Notes under the pieces: generated by a model
The model's input: only the letters and a program-made list of their open reading frames with translations
Databases searched by the model: none
What the model was told of the DNA's origin: nothing
Translations under genes and position numbers: made by a program
From: Sebastes aleutianus
Lineage: Eukaryota; Chordata; Actinopteri; Perciformes; Sebastidae
DNA: 64,000 nt
Direction: 5' to 3'
Assembly: GCA_916700875.1 (NCBI GenBank)
Contig: CAKAKS010000067.1
Span: forward strand, 23,394,591 to 23,458,590
Shown: positions 9,700-21,843 of the stretch, piece after piece
Position numbering within the stretch: the first letter of the stretch is position 1
How the letters are laid out: each line of letters begins with the position of its first letter

Positions 9700-12238
9700 A
9701 CAATATTTGCTGCTATGGCGTCTTTGTCGTTTCTCCTCCCTCAAAAACCCATCAGGTTGTCATGCTGGTGTCCATTCATTATTATAGAGGCAGGTGCTGC
9801 CTTTAAAAAAATGCTCTATAGGTTACACTTTGACTTCATCTCAGACCTGTGGAAAGTCTTTTCATTTAACATCACTGGTGAAGCCGTTAAATATAGTCCT
9901 CCCTCCTATGTGCCTCGCCCACACCTGATCATTCCCTATGCAGTGACAGGGAAACCGGCTTTCTAGCTGGAAGTAAATACCTCTAAAGTGAGGTAAGGAA
10001 CCTGAGAGGTCGTGTTGAGCACGAGAGGCGTGCTGTCAGTGCTGGGAGGAAGGTGGGGCAGCCGGGTCTGTCGCATGCAAACCGATCTGTCGGAAATCGT
10101 GCTGAAATAGATCTGCTAGAGAGCTAGAGACACGGCTAAATGAAGACCAGACTAAATAAGATACCGGTGGATTAAGTGTATGTTGTTACTTTTGTTCACT
10201 AGGTTTCTTCCCTGCATTATATGCCACCAGAAGAGCAATAACTGCTATTCATATAACGATGAAACCTTTTGACAAAGCCGGCTGTAAATGTGATTTGATT
10301 TTGATTATATAAGTGTGTGTTTGCACACTATAGTTTATCAGCCGCGGCCCTGCAGAGCCGGGTCCAATCGTTGTCCATTTAGTGGGACAGTTGAAGAGCT
10401 GACAGTCCCAGCGTGCGTCCCGAGCGTGGTGCTCACACAGCGGGCCACAAGCAGAGCGTGACCAGAGGTCACAGGTGCCCCTCATTCACGCCCTCAAAGA
10501 CAACGCAGCTCCAACAGCATGTTGCCTTATAATCTGGCAACCCATCAACAGACCTGGCAGCCCATCACCAGAAGACAGGGCCTCCCTTTGACCGCATCAA
10601 ACGGTGGCACCTACAGAGGCAAACCACAATCCATGACCATTTGGTTGTTCCTGATTTAATATTCATGGAATTTAAAGGATTAGGTCATAACAGAAATGTA
10701 TAAATGCAGCAGTAACCACTTTGTTTCTCAGTCCTTCTCGTTTCTCAAAGAACTGAGTAAAACAAGTGCACGATATTCTGAACTCATGAGTAAATACTGT
10801 TTGTTTGATAGGAGCAAATAATGTTTTGAATTCTGGATTTCAATTGAGGAATCCATGTAAATGTGACTCGAACCGTCTCTCAGCCACTCTACCAGTTGTT
10901 AAGACTCCTCGCTTTGTGCAAATGATACAGTCAATTAAGTTTACATCTCTGTTTTGGCACAGCTGAGAGAAGATTGGCAGTAAGGAGGACTAAAAGACAA
11001 AAATAAGAGCTCCCCCCCCTATCAGAGTATCCTTTGAGAAGACCCTGAACACAAAAACAAAGACGGGCCCCTCAGTGGCTCAATGGCTCCTCTCTTTGTG
11101 ACCCTCTCCATCTTCATAAAGGGCCTTCCCCTTGTTTATCCAGGAAGAGCTTTAATGGCAGGGAGGAGGGGGGGAGAGGACCATGCTGTCACTTTCACCA
11201 TGCTAAAGAAGGCTTATTGTTGCCCGCTCCCAAAGGTCCTGCTCTTAAAGGTTTTTTGAGTTCTCCTCAGGGCAGGCTGTTCAGATATGTGGAGCAGTGA
11301 AGTGCTGACAGGTCGCTCCTATCCATATATGTGATGGAGAACCTGGTGTGGTTTTGATGGAGGAGCTTCAATCCCCTCCATGTGCGCTGTGTACCGCTGT
11401 TGGTCCTGTTTCTTATCCCCTCTCCCTGCCCCTCCCGAATCCAAACCCCAGTTTAATGCGGTATTTTCCCAAACGCTATAAAGCAGAAAATAGTAAACAT
11501 GAAGCCGGGTAGGGCCTGCCCCTTCGTTGTGCTCCATGATTGATGGCCTCAACAGTGACAGGTTCCCTGACACCCACCGGAAACCCTCGTTGCCTCTGCC
11601 TCTGTGGGTGATTTGGCGTAGGATTGTTCTTAAGGTTGTTATGGTGCTTGATGGGGGTTGAAGTAGTCAGCAGTGGTTCACATCAAGGCTAATGAATAGA
11701 TTATGCACTCGATATCAATGGTGAATGAACAATGCTCTTTGTCGTGTCACTCCAATTCATCCCTTTTTGATTTAGCTGGTTGTTTTTGAAAAAAACTCAA
11801 CAACATACTGGTGGAAGTGGAGCTTCCGGGGGGGATTTAGTATATCAGCGTGACACGATAACACTGGAAGTGGAGAATTTATCACTTTGGGACCCACACA
11901 GAGTGATGATGGTGTGACTATTAAAACCGAGTAACTCCGGTTCTACATCACAAGTCGTCGCGTCTTCAAAGGAGATGTTGTGTTGAATGTCGGGGTGGGG
12001 GATGGAAGTCTTGTTGTCGCTGCCCTTGCAGGCCTATGAAGAAGACCATAAAGATACACTTTCACTGCAGGTGTCCCTTCAAAGTGAGACATCCCATAAT
12101 ATAGATTGGGAGCTACCTATGCAGTGTGCGGATCCTGTTTTCTGATTTTTTTAGACTGACAAACCAGGCATCAACTGAGCCGACCTGACACAGTTTGTAA
12201 GAATCAAAGGGGAGTCTAAAGGATAATTCTAGTTTATT
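9700..12238. other. Intergenic; possible conserved noncoding DNA, no gene
   Basis: No coding exon is recognised. The segment appears low in repeats. Around 10480-10740 and 10880-11330 it carries many short words typical of developmental enhancers (AACAAAG/CTTTGTT SOX/TCF-like words, CAGCTG E-boxes, TTAAT homeobox words), so it could hold 3' enhancers of the hes1-like gene. That is inference from base composition and motif density only. Confidence 0.3.
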
Positions 12239-13331
12239 AGGGCCCGAGCACCGACAACATCGGGCAGCGAAGGCCCTATTAAAATTGTAGGAATTCTTCT
12301 TTTTCTTCTTCACAAAAATTAATCACATTTTTGAGGGCCTTAAAGGGACTGTTTGTAACTTCTTACACGTATATATCATTGCGGGTCGGTGTCCCATGCG
12401 CACTCGCGTGTGGCTCCAACACAAACTACACAGAAGCACCGAAACCGCAAAGTTATATCTAGTGAAGCCCGTCTTGCAAAACATTGTTGGACGCAGTCGG
12501 AGGACGCGGGGGAGACCGTAGCTTTGGTCTCCAGGGCCGTAGTCTCTGCTGTACTCTGCCCCTCTGCCTGCCTGCTTGCCTTCACTCACACACCGCGCTC
12601 GTTCTCGCTCTTTCACTCCACTGTCACGTGCATGCGCTCACACTACACACTGCAGAAGAGTTAGTTTAGCTCTGAGAATATCTAGTGAATGTACAGTGGA
12701 CGTTTGTGCAGAAATAACTGCTGCAGCTCCTCCAGACCAACAGAGGTTTTCCGTGTCTTGTGACGTGACGGGGCTCCGCAGCGAGAAACGTTATCATCTC
12801 CGACCAAAACTCCGGTGTCTCACCTGTTCCCTTCGGCCGCGAGGCTGAAGCAGGAAAAGCCAACACTAGGATCAGCAGTGATTCATGGAGAGACCTTCGT
12901 CTGTTCAGCTAACATTACTGCCAAGCAGGTGAAATATAGAGTGATATTGTGGTTTTAGCTGACGTGTGTCGCCTCACTGTTTTGAGCGATGCTCGTTCAT
13001 GTCTATGTAGAGCGAGCCCGAGCAACAGGACGCTGACTTTCGTTTACTTAACGGCCACAGGTGTCGCTGTTAACAAGCAATTTCTGATTCTAACAAAAAG
13101 AAGGGTCTCGGGCTTGGGTGTTGCAAAATGACTCGCTAGCGCCCCCTACAAAGTCTACATGTATGAAATTTAGTAGGCAAATGTAACATGTGGAGCCACA
13201 CAAAAAAGCCTCTTGAATTCAATGTTCCATTTTGGCCCATTCTTAGCATTTTTCAGGCCGCATACTTTAACAAACTCCTACAGATTTAATCAGATCCTCC
13301 TGAAATTTGGTCAGGACCATCTAAAGACCTT
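12239..13331. mobile_element. Dispersed fish repeat interrupted by a second element
   Basis: The left part (GGGCCCGAGCACCG, then GAAGGCCCTATTAAAATTGT) and the right part (about 13110-13331: TAGCGCCCCCTACAAA, TGAAATTTGGTCAGGA) belong to a repeat I recall as common in teleosts. Between them, from about 12340 to 13100, lies another element that starts TTAAAGGGACTGTTTGTAA. Its other end matches the start of the 26316-26376 fragment in inverted form. Short open frames inside are not genes. Confidence 0.65.
12340..13100 (+). mobile_element. MITE, family C, inserted in an older repeat
   Basis: The left end is TTAAAGGGACTGTTTGTAA. The right end contains CTTAACGGCCACAGGTGTCG and AGCAATTTCTGATTC, matching in inverted order the sequence at 26316-26376, which shows the intact terminus. 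The element is GC-richer than its surroundings. The right terminus here is decayed, so the exact boundary is uncertain by about 20 bp. No transposase is present. Confidence 0.65.
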
Positions 13332-15110
13332 AATCATTCATCAATTCTTTATAGATCTGAACTAAGCAATTAGCAGACTTCTTTTAGGTTGCCAGATTAT
13401 GAGAATCTCTTTGGCTAGTGTTTATTGTCCCCTTGAAAAACTTCAACCCCTCAACCACTTATTTTTGTAAAACAGCTGCAAAGCCTGTAGGCCAGAATCC
13501 ACTGATCCAGATGATGGTTATTGTGCAGCACTGGAGAGGTTCCCTAGTTGAGGCTGTTCTCTTCAAACCTACCAGGACATGACAAGCTTTGGACCTGATG
13601 GTACTGTATTCATAAAATGTTACGTGAATGATGCTGCTGAGCAGGGCTTTATTAAACCACTCTAGTATGTCGTTCCACTGCGAAACAATGGCCTCTTCAG
13701 AAATTACTTCTGCTGCTGGACGTTGGAGTGTGGGAGGTATTTTTTCAATTGTTTTGCATCAACAACCTGCTATGGTTTTGCAGTGACCCTTCAATATACA
13801 ATGACGGGCTGCATGCATGCATAATAAAACCTCTCTATCTGGGGAGCTGGAAACAAAACAAGCATAGACGTATAAGAGCAGGGTCCAGAGGGCCATAGAT
13901 CCTGATTCATCCTCCATAATTGTAATGTGATGATAAGGAGCTTATAGCCTCTTGTTATCCTCCAATAGGGACGAACAAGACAAAAGCTAGCGTACCAGTA
14001 TGGTAAAAGATTACCATTCTGGTGACATCGCTGCGTCCACTTAACACCCACATCAGGTCAGCTGTTCTTAATTTGGTCAGCAACACCAATTTAGCCTCCA
14101 CACCGGGGGTCTGGGTGCACTGAGGGGTAAATATTGACCCTTGTTTGTAAGCAAGGCTCACATTTTGAGTGTGCAAAATGGCCTATTTGTGTCCTTGAGA
14201 TGTTTAGGTCATCGTGTCATGGAGGATGTGTATCACAATGTCATAGGCGGAGAGAGACGATCTAATGGACACCTGCCCTCATAATAGAAACTGGTTATCA
14301 TTTCACGATTGACTGAGCTCATTTAAGTCAAACTGAAAAAAACCCCAAAAAAAACAGTGAGCATGATAATCAAAGTAAATGTTCCATTAATTCCTATGAT
14401 TTTTGTCCCCAAGACAGATGCCCCGTGTTGTTAATATAGTATATTATTAATGATCAAACTGATGATACACACATACACAGCAATCTGATCTGAAATTAGT
14501 TTACATTCCCAGATCAAAACCTCTCCTCTTGAATTCTCGCCCCAGGCACCGAGTCTGAGATGACCTCTACTCTTTGTCCCCGAGGACTCTGCCCAGCCCT
14601 CGCCACCTCCCTCCTCTACAGGCCGCTCTAAACTCTGTGGGAAACCCCCCCAGTGCTTTGTGTTGTTTTGGACATTGTGTGTCTCACCAGATAATGTCTC
14701 CACCCCTCTGGTTCTTTCCTCTCCCATCCGAAGAGCTGCTGTGTGGAGCGTGGTGTCCGGCGCTAACTGCCCACTAAGCAGGACGGAGAGATGGGATCTG
14801 ACCGTGGGGGTTCAGAGCGGCTTTTCATCGTGCACTCAGACCCTGCTGCTGTGAGTTTGCCAGGCAATGAGAGTAATTGGCAGTGATGGATGCTGACAGG
14901 TGTTTTGGTATTTGAAGAAAACTGTTAACCTCTGAAACTACCCTGTAGCTTACCAAACAGTGGCTTCATTTTATATGCTGTGCGACCAGTCATTGCTCAA
15001 ACCCACAGAACTTTAGTTTCAATGCTATGGTGATGCCAAATTTTTCCAAAGAAACCAAATATATCAACCACAATTTTGGCTAAATGAGTACAAAATGATC
15101 ACATATCACC
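13332..15110. other. Intergenic, no gene
   Basis: No exon with a recognisable domain and no RNA gene is visible. The part at 14520-14860 is GC-richer and carries open frames on both strands, but these lack any family motif and look like composition effects. Confidence 0.35.
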
Positions 15111-15606
15111 AGTTTTGCCCTCCCTCCACTGGCTTCCTGTCCGTTTCTGGATTGATTTTAGATTTTATTGCTTGTTTTTAAGGTTTTAAATGGGCTGGCA
15201 CCACCTTATCTAGCAGAACTACTGCACCTTCATACTCCAGTTAGAGCGTTGAGGTCGACCAATCAGATGCTCCTGGACGTCCCCAGAACTAGACTAGAAC
15301 TGAGCCTTTGCGGTTGCTGCCTCTCTGCAACAGTTTACCTCTTTATATTAAAACAGCTCAGACCACAGAATCATTTAAGCCGCTGCTGAAGACCCACCTC
15401 TTCTCACTGCCATTTGATTAAGTTTATTTTCTTTTGTGCTGAAACTCTTTTACTGCTATCATGTGCACGTTAAGCTTATTGCTTTCACTCTATTGTTGCT
15501 TGCTTTGTATTCATTTTTATTGTGTACATGTTCAGCACTTTGGTCAACTGCGGTTGATTTTAAACATGCTATAAATAAAGTTTGACTTGACTTGACTCGA
15601 CAGCCA
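15111..15606 (+). pseudogene. 5'-truncated LINE (L2/Rex1-like) 3' end
   Basis: This is the C-terminal end of a reverse-transcriptase ORF, broken by frameshifts: LPV..RI-like start, then VFKVLNGLAPPYLAELL, then LPLYIKTAQTTESFKPLLKT with HLFSLPFD and a stop. These are hallmark C-terminal motifs of L2/CR1/Rex1-type LINEs. The 3' UTR ends in ATAAATAAAG followed by a TTGAC tandem tail. It is 5'-truncated, as is usual for target-primed reverse transcription, and dead. Confidence 0.85.
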
Positions 15607-17518
15607 AAAACATGGCACTTGGGTTTTGAATACATATTGAATATTATGTAACTTAAGATGCAGAATATACTGGATGTAATATAATCAGAAATTCCAGAAT
15701 TTTTCTTTTTCTTGTGTCTAAATTTTAAGATGTTTGAACCTGCGTTAGTTGATTTTTTGCCACTTGGTGGCGGAACAAAACATTAACATATTATCACCTT
15801 GTAAATTTCATAGCCTATGGCTAACTAAAGCATTAGCAAGATGTTGCTAACACTTTAGCCATATACTGTAGCCAACGCATATAGCCAGCCACAGAGCGAC
15901 ATTATAATTCGTTTGGAGTCCAGTAGTCGCTCTCCTTTTAGCTCTGTTTTGGTCCCCACCATCGCTTTGTTTACTGGCTAGTTGCTAACCTTGTCTGTCT
16001 GCCATTCGATGCCGTGCAGGTGGTGTACAGTGGGTTAATCAGAGTTTTTTTTTTAGTTTTTACTGAAAACAGCTGACTGTTGTGGCTGGATACAAATTGA
16101 TGAGAGCAATGAGAGTGAACCAAAACAGTAAAGTTGTGGGCTGTAAGAACCAAAAGCTAAGTAGAGCTGAGGGAAACTGTAGAGTGAGGTGATAATTATT
16201 TGTGGTTATGAACGACACCTTTGACATTACACCTATTTCATCAATTCATAAATTAATAATAATAAATCAAGTATTTAAAGTGGTTAACTCTGATGTAACA
16301 AAACTAATTTTGTCGGAATTTTGACTGCATTGAGATTTTTAGACATTTTTAAGAACAAATACAATGCTAAAAAGAGTTTACAATATCTTTATGTATAATG
16401 ATTAGAGTGGAGTCTGGTCTTCAAAAACCGCTAAGGGATTTAAAACAACCTGACACAATATAATTAGTACATAGCAATAGGTAAAAATAATTAAACAGAC
16501 ACAAATATTCCTAAATAATTTCACAAATATTGTATCTTGCAGAATGTGGTTTGTTTTGACTTTGACATTATTATTTTCTTCTTTTAGCTTTTCTAAATCA
16601 TCTATATGAACCCCGGCACCCTCACTGAATAAAGATATGCATTTAACGACTTCCACATGTCGTGTTGCTCATTAGCCGACAACCCTGTACTTTAAATGTT
16701 AAATGTCCTGTTTATACCATAGTTTTGCTCAAGTGAGGATTACCTCCAACTTAATGCCAACCCTCCAAACTTTGGAAGTAAGACAGCCACCACTTTTTGT
16801 CATGTGAATTGTGATGTCATTCAACTCGGACCGAGGACCCAATCGACCCCCTGGCCTTTGACCCTTATTAACCCCGGGTTAGAGTGCTGTATTCAAGGTG
16901 TAGCCATCTGTGTGCCTTGTTGAGTCGAGGCTGCCCTCCTCCCTCGCTCTTTATCATCCGTCCCAGTGTTCAGGAGCAGTGGAGTGGTCAGAGGGTCTCG
17001 GTCAACTTTTGAAACCCCTAGATGACAGGACGTTTCACTTCTACAATCCTTCATGAAATATAATTATATATGAGTGTCTAGGCAGTGGTGAAATCTAACT
17101 AAGAATATTTACAAAAAACTGTACAAGTACAATTATATACTATTTTATTCTTCTTCTCTAGAGGGATATACAGTATATTTACTGCACCACACATGTATGA
17201 CAGCTATAATAACAGGTTACTTTATGATTTTATATACAAAAGCGATGTTGAGCTCATATAATGTATTGCTATAAGTTAAACTACCCAACAACTCTATATA
17301 CAATAGTCAAAATTAGCTTCACTTTGACCAACTAATGCTGCATATACATTAATGCATTATTAATAATAATAATCCAATAACATAATATATAATAATATAA
17401 CAAGGACAAGAGCTTTTCTGCTTCTACTGTTAACTGCATTTTGCTGATGGTACCTCCTCCTCCTCTTTGGCTCAAAGAACTTTTTGAATATTTTACATTG
17501 TGGTATGGAAACCTTTAC
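15607..17518. other. Intergenic, no gene
   Basis: The sequence is AT-rich with no recognised coding region. The segment 16800-17000 (GAGGACCCAATCGACCCCC and neighbours) is locally GC-richer. Nothing further can be supported. Confidence 0.35.
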
Positions 17519-18015
17519 TTAAAGGGGACATATCATGCTCATTTCTAGGTCCATAATTGTATTTAGTGTTTTTACTACAACATGTTTGCATGCTTTAATG
17601 TTCAAAAATCACTTTAATTTTCTCATATTGTCTGTCTGAATATACCTGTATTCACCCTCTGTCTGAAACGCTCCGTTTTAACGTCTGTCTCTTTAAGCCC
17701 CCCCTCCTGAAAAGCAGTCTGCTCTGATTGGTCAGCGTTTCCAATCTTCCGCATCTGCGCTGTTGCTGTCTTCAGCCGGGGACTTTGTGTGTGTCAACTA
17801 CACAGAGTTTAGAGGCATTTCTACCTCTGACTGTGTAGTTATGACATCATAACCTTACACATATCCTGACAGCTCGTTTAAAGGCATAGCCTCTGAATAC
17901 GGGCTTTGTGCATTTGAGCGTTTTGATACTTTCACAGAAATTATATAGTACCTAGACCTGCTTTATAATCAAAGAAGACATGGAAATCGTACTTTCTACA
18001 ATATGGGACCTTTAA
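17519..18015 (+). mobile_element. MITE, family B, copy 2
   Basis: This 497-bp copy has the same orientation and termini as the 6566-7083 element (TTAAAGGGGACATATCATG; ATATGGGACCTTTAA). Internally it differs by a short CT/GC-rich section (about 17700-17800, CTGATTGGTCAGCG). It lies about 110 bp downstream of the predicted cpn2 poly(A) signal. Confidence 0.8.
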
Positions 18016-18127
18016 ATGACGGATCTGAATACTGAATACTTCCTCCGCCACCTCCTTAAAGACAGACTATGTTTCCTGCCTTTTCAAAGTAAATGTTTGA
18101 ATTCAAACAAATCAGCAAATACCCCAT

Positions 18128-18133
18128 TTTATT
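18128..18133 (-). terminator. cpn2 polyadenylation signal
   Basis: AATAAA is read on the minus strand (TTTATT on plus), about 405 bp after the cpn2 stop codon. It is the first such hexamer found downstream. Confidence 0.5.
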
Positions 18134-18537
18134 GACATTTTACATTGGCAGCTGTTCCAAAACATTCCTGTAGTAAAGTAAGTATTCTGCACTTGTTGAT
18201 GATCATTCAGTTTGACAATGCCATACAAAAATGTACACAAACAAGGAAACCAGAAGCATCTAGTGGAGATTCAATGTGTTAGCAGAAGATTACTCAAAGT
18301 TCCTCTAAGCAGTGATCTTAAAAAGCAAAGGGTTGAACTTTGAACTTTACAAGAAAAGGGTTCATCCACCCCTCTTATCATTCGGCAGCATGCATGTTTA
18401 CTGGTTATCAGCTGCTGAGTTAGAGGTTTGTTTACAGAATGGACTGTGACAGTCAGAACATATAATGTGACTCTTTGTGTCAAGAAACACCGAATGCATG
18501 AGGACGTATTTGCGCAGAGAACAAAGTCTGATTGAAA

Positions 18538-20103
18538 CTACTGACCGGTGAACTCGATCATCGTCTCACTGCTACATTGAGGCTCATTTTTCACAATATG
18601 CTCCATAACGCTGCCGTCATCTTCCTCAAACCGTACCGCTACTGTCAGTGGAGTGCATTTATCCACTTTACAATCGATGGTCACAGTGTCACCTGAAGCT
18701 TGTAATCTACAGCTGCTGAGATCAGGCATGTCATCTTTAGACACCTGACACACCAGCTGCTCCTTGTCGATGGAGACGACTGCCTGTCTTCTCAAAAAGC
18801 CTGGGCTCGCGCAGAGCATCCTGTCCAGCATCTCTATGTCTCGGCTGTTTCTCAGCACCCAGTCATGCAGATACCACATGTGGCAGTCACATTTCCAGGG
18901 GTTCCCGTGGAGTCTCACAGTGTGCTGGATGGCAAAAAGGTCTAAAAGGCCCAGTGGGAGAGTTTCCAGCTGGTTGTCAGAGAGGTAGAGCTGCTGAATG
19001 AGCAACTGGTCCTCAAACAGTTTGACATCCACTTTGCTCAGGTTGTTCTTGTGTAGGTGAATCGACTTGATGCCAAATAGATCACGAAAGATCATTTCGG
19101 GCAGTAGGGTGAGCTGGTTTTCAGACAGGTCCAGATTCTCCAGGGCTGTAACATTTCTAAAAATGTGCTCAGGAAGGTCGGAAAGCAGGTTAGAGGACAA
19201 GATGAGGTCGCTAAGAGACGTCAAACTGCTTAGAGAGGACAGCTCAGTCAGTCTGTTGCCTTTTAGGTTCAGCTCCTTCAAATTTGAGGCCTCGAATCCA
19301 AACACTTTATCGCTGAATGTTGTAAGAAGGTTTCCGCGGAGGTTAAGCACCTTCAGATTGGATAACACAAAGAAGATATCATCAGCGAGCTCTGATATCT
19401 TATTCGCCTCCAAGTGAAGCTCTATCAGCTGAGAAATATTGTGGAACGTGTCAGATGTAAGATTGCTGATGACGTTGTTGTTAATTTTCAGGATCTCCAG
19501 TCTTGTCGGACCGGAAAAAGTTTCCCTTTTTACGTCTTCAAGCTTATTTTGGGATAAATCCAGGACACGCAGATTGTGCAGGTTCCGGAGAAGAAACGTA
19601 GGCAGATCTGATATGATGTTGCCCTTCATCTGCAGAGTTTCGAGCTGTTTAAGAGAGTCAAACATGCCAGGAAGCACTGTCTTGAACCGATTGAAGTTAA
19701 GCAGCAGTTTAGTCAAGTTTCCCTGCTTTGAAAAAGTCCCCAAATATAAATTCTCCAGCCAGGGGTTCCCGCTGATTTCCAGCTCCTGCAGCTCAGTCAG
19801 ATGCTCAAAAGCCTGAGAGTGAACACTTCGCAGGGCATTATTCAGAAAGATAAGCTTGGTGAGTTGGGGACTCTGCTCTAAATTGTGGGCGAAGAGGTAC
19901 GATACAGATGAACTTATTACAATAAAGTCCTTGACCTCCTTGGATGTGTTCTTGGGTAAAGCTGTCATCCGTTCATCAGAACACAGTACTAAAGCTGAAG
20001 TGAAACACTGGCAACTGTATGGACAAGAGGTCTGTGACTGTGTGTTGCCTTTGTGACAGAGAAGCAGCACCAGGAACAGAATCAGGCCCCGTTCTATGTC
20101 CAT
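18538..20103 (-). CDS. cpn2: Carboxypeptidase N subunit 2 (regulatory LRR subunit)
   Basis: In this family CPN2 is the large, glycosylated plasma subunit that binds and stabilises the catalytic subunit CPN1, which trims C-terminal Lys/Arg from kinins and anaphylatoxins. The gene has one uninterrupted coding exon of 521 residues (human 545). Residues 1-22 form a signal peptide. An LRRNT cap has Cys27, 31, 33 and 41. About 13 leucine-rich repeats follow (roughly 60-395), then an LRRCT cap starting at GNPWKCDC (400-407) with later cysteines near 431 and 452, and a C-terminal Cys-containing region. The FLNNALRSVHSQAF and LTKLLLNFN stretches align with human CPN2, and the C-terminal region matches CPN2 rather than LRRC15 or GP5. 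Several N-glycosylation sequons are present, and no transmembrane segment follows the LRRs, consistent with secretion. The ATG has A at -3 and G at +4. The gene faces away from cldn1. Confidence 0.92.
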   Translation of the reverse strand: MDIERGLILFLVLLLCHKGNTQSQTSCPYSCQCFTSALVLCSDERMTALPKNTSKEVKDFIVISSSVSYLFAHNLEQSPQLTKLIFLNNALRSVHSQAFEHLTELQELEISGNPWLENLYLGTFSKQGNLTKLLLNFNRFKTVLPGMFDSLKQLETLQMKGNIISDLPTFLLRNLHNLRVLDLSQNKLEDVKRETFSGPTRLEILKINNNVISNLTSDTFHNISQLIELHLEANKISELADDIFFVLSNLKVLNLRGNLLTTFSDKVFGFEASNLKELNLKGNRLTELSSLSSLTSLSDLILSSNLLSDLPEHIFRNVTALENLDLSENQLTLLPEMIFRDLFGIKSIHLHKNNLSKVDVKLFEDQLLIQQLYLSDNQLETLPLGLLDLFAIQHTVRLHGNPWKCDCHMWYLHDWVLRNSRDIEMLDRMLCASPGFLRRQAVVSIDKEQLVCQVSKDDMPDLSSCRLQASGDTVTIDCKVDKCTPLTVAVRFEEDDGSVMEHIVKNEPQCSSETMIEFTGQ

Positions 20104-20109
20104 TTTTCA

Positions 20110-20227
20110 CTGTCAAAACATGAAGAAAGTTTCTATGAATCAACAAGAAATCAAAGCCGAGCTGCTTTTTTTTCCACAGAGAGAAGAATGAGTATTTTTC
20201 TATTTAAATAAATGAAATCAGACATAC
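20110..20227 (-). other. Predicted 118-bp intron in cpn2 5' UTR
   Basis: On the minus strand, a pyrimidine-rich acceptor (TTTTGACAG) ends six bases before the ATG, and a donor GAG|GTATGT lies 118 bp upstream. Both fit consensus. They place a noncoding first exon upstream of 20228. Human CPN2 also has a noncoding first exon, to my knowledge. Confidence 0.6.
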
Positions 20228-20783
20228 CTCTGTGTCACAGGGATCCCGTAGCATTGAAACAAATTTCCCTGTGGAACTACGAGCCAGCTGACACACAGTG
20301 CAAACGGCAACAAGTCTGAATTAGGCAAGACAAAAACCTTTGGTCAGCGGCCATGGTTTCATTTGCTCACGACAAAAAAAAAGTAGACAATCCTTTAATA
20401 CAGCAAATCAACTCACAGAAGAAGTAGAAATAGTTGACTTTTATTTGTTGCTATGTAATGTAGAAATAAAATGTAAAAAAAAACAGTCTTTTTGTCTTTT
20501 TTATATTTAATAGTTTCAGCAGAAGTCTGTCAGAGATGAGTCACTATTTACCAAAACAAAACAAATAGATCCGAGAGGAAATGTGCAGTCACGAGAAAAG
20601 TAGATCATTCTTTCCAGTAATTCTTTTTGTCCATCAGAAATAACAAATACTACAACAACTACTACTACAACTAGTGAGTAATTATATTTATTTAACTTGG
20701 AAGTCTTTTGAGACACATTATCTCTTTAACAAGAGAGACACTGGCCAAAACAGCAGTGCACACTAGTTATTACAAAACAATAT

Positions 20784-21262
20784 TTAAAGATCCCATATTA
20801 TAAAAAAGTGAGAAGTCCTATATAAATACTGTGAAAACACTCAATCCACAGGGAAATACACACAGCCCGTATTCATAAACTCTGCATTTGAAACAAGCTG
20901 TCAGGATTTCTGTCCATTTTTGATGTCACAAATATACAATATTTAGACCCTTTACACAGTTTTAAATATAAACATTCTAAATGTGTTCCAGTTTATTCCT
21001 GGTTGCAGTGTATGTGAATGACATCAGCTGACAGGATGTAAACATGGACCCTAACTGTTGCCTAGAAACGCAATTCTATTGCCATTCTAATGAAATGTGC
21101 TAAAACGGAGCGTTTCAGACAGAGGGTAAATACAGGTATATTCAGACCGACAGTTTGAGGAAAATAAAGTTTTTTTTTAACATGTAAACATGTAAACATG
21201 TTCTAGTAGAAACACAAAATACAAGTATGAACCTGAAAATGAGCATAATATGGGACCTTTAA
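20784..21262 (-). mobile_element. MITE, family B, copy 3 (between cpn2 and cldn1)
   Basis: This 479-bp copy is inverted relative to copies at 6566 and 17519. It begins TTAAAGATCCCATATTAT and ends ATAATATGGGACCTTTAA, which form a clear inverted pair. It sits in the roughly 1.5-kb gap between the two divergent genes, about 500 bp upstream of the predicted cpn2 first exon. Confidence 0.8.
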
Positions 21263-21843
21263 AAAAATAAATAATAACATTCATATACAGCAATAACACA
21301 GTGCCAGAGATGCATAAATTGGAGCGCTTGACCATTTAAAACATCTTATATGGCGTTTGAAAGCCTGGTGTCAAGGCTGTGTTTCCAAATCCAGTTTTTC
21401 TATATCATAACAGATATATTATTATTATTTATGATTATATATATAATCATAGAACATATATTTTACTCTGAAAGTACAACACACTTGTGATGTACAGACA
21501 CTGTGTTGTCTTAGTGTGTTTGAGAGCTGTGCTTTTTCTATGGAGATTTTATTGTGAGGCTGGAGGTTTAGGAGCAATTTCAGTCATTGCAGGAGAACAT
21601 CACCTCCACTAGATGTCATCCTGCTCCACCTAACCTCAGTTGGAGTTAATGGCATTCCTGGATCCTCCCTCTCCTCTGGGGCTTTCACTGAGGATGCACA
21701 GGTAGACTACACTATTTGGGATCAGATCCACCACCCAGAACCTCCAGGAACTACATCAAGAAAGTTTTTGGAACTTTTAAGTCTTTTGGAACTTTTTTTT
21801 TCCACTTTCTTCATTTCCCATCTTTAGTTTCTGAAATCAAACA

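Noticed and set aside
12376..12866. Cluster of open frames on both strands
   Set aside because: They lie in the GC-richer MITE of family C and carry no conserved motif.
18764..20056. Plus-strand open frames across cpn2
   Set aside because: Antisense shadows of the single cpn2 coding exon.
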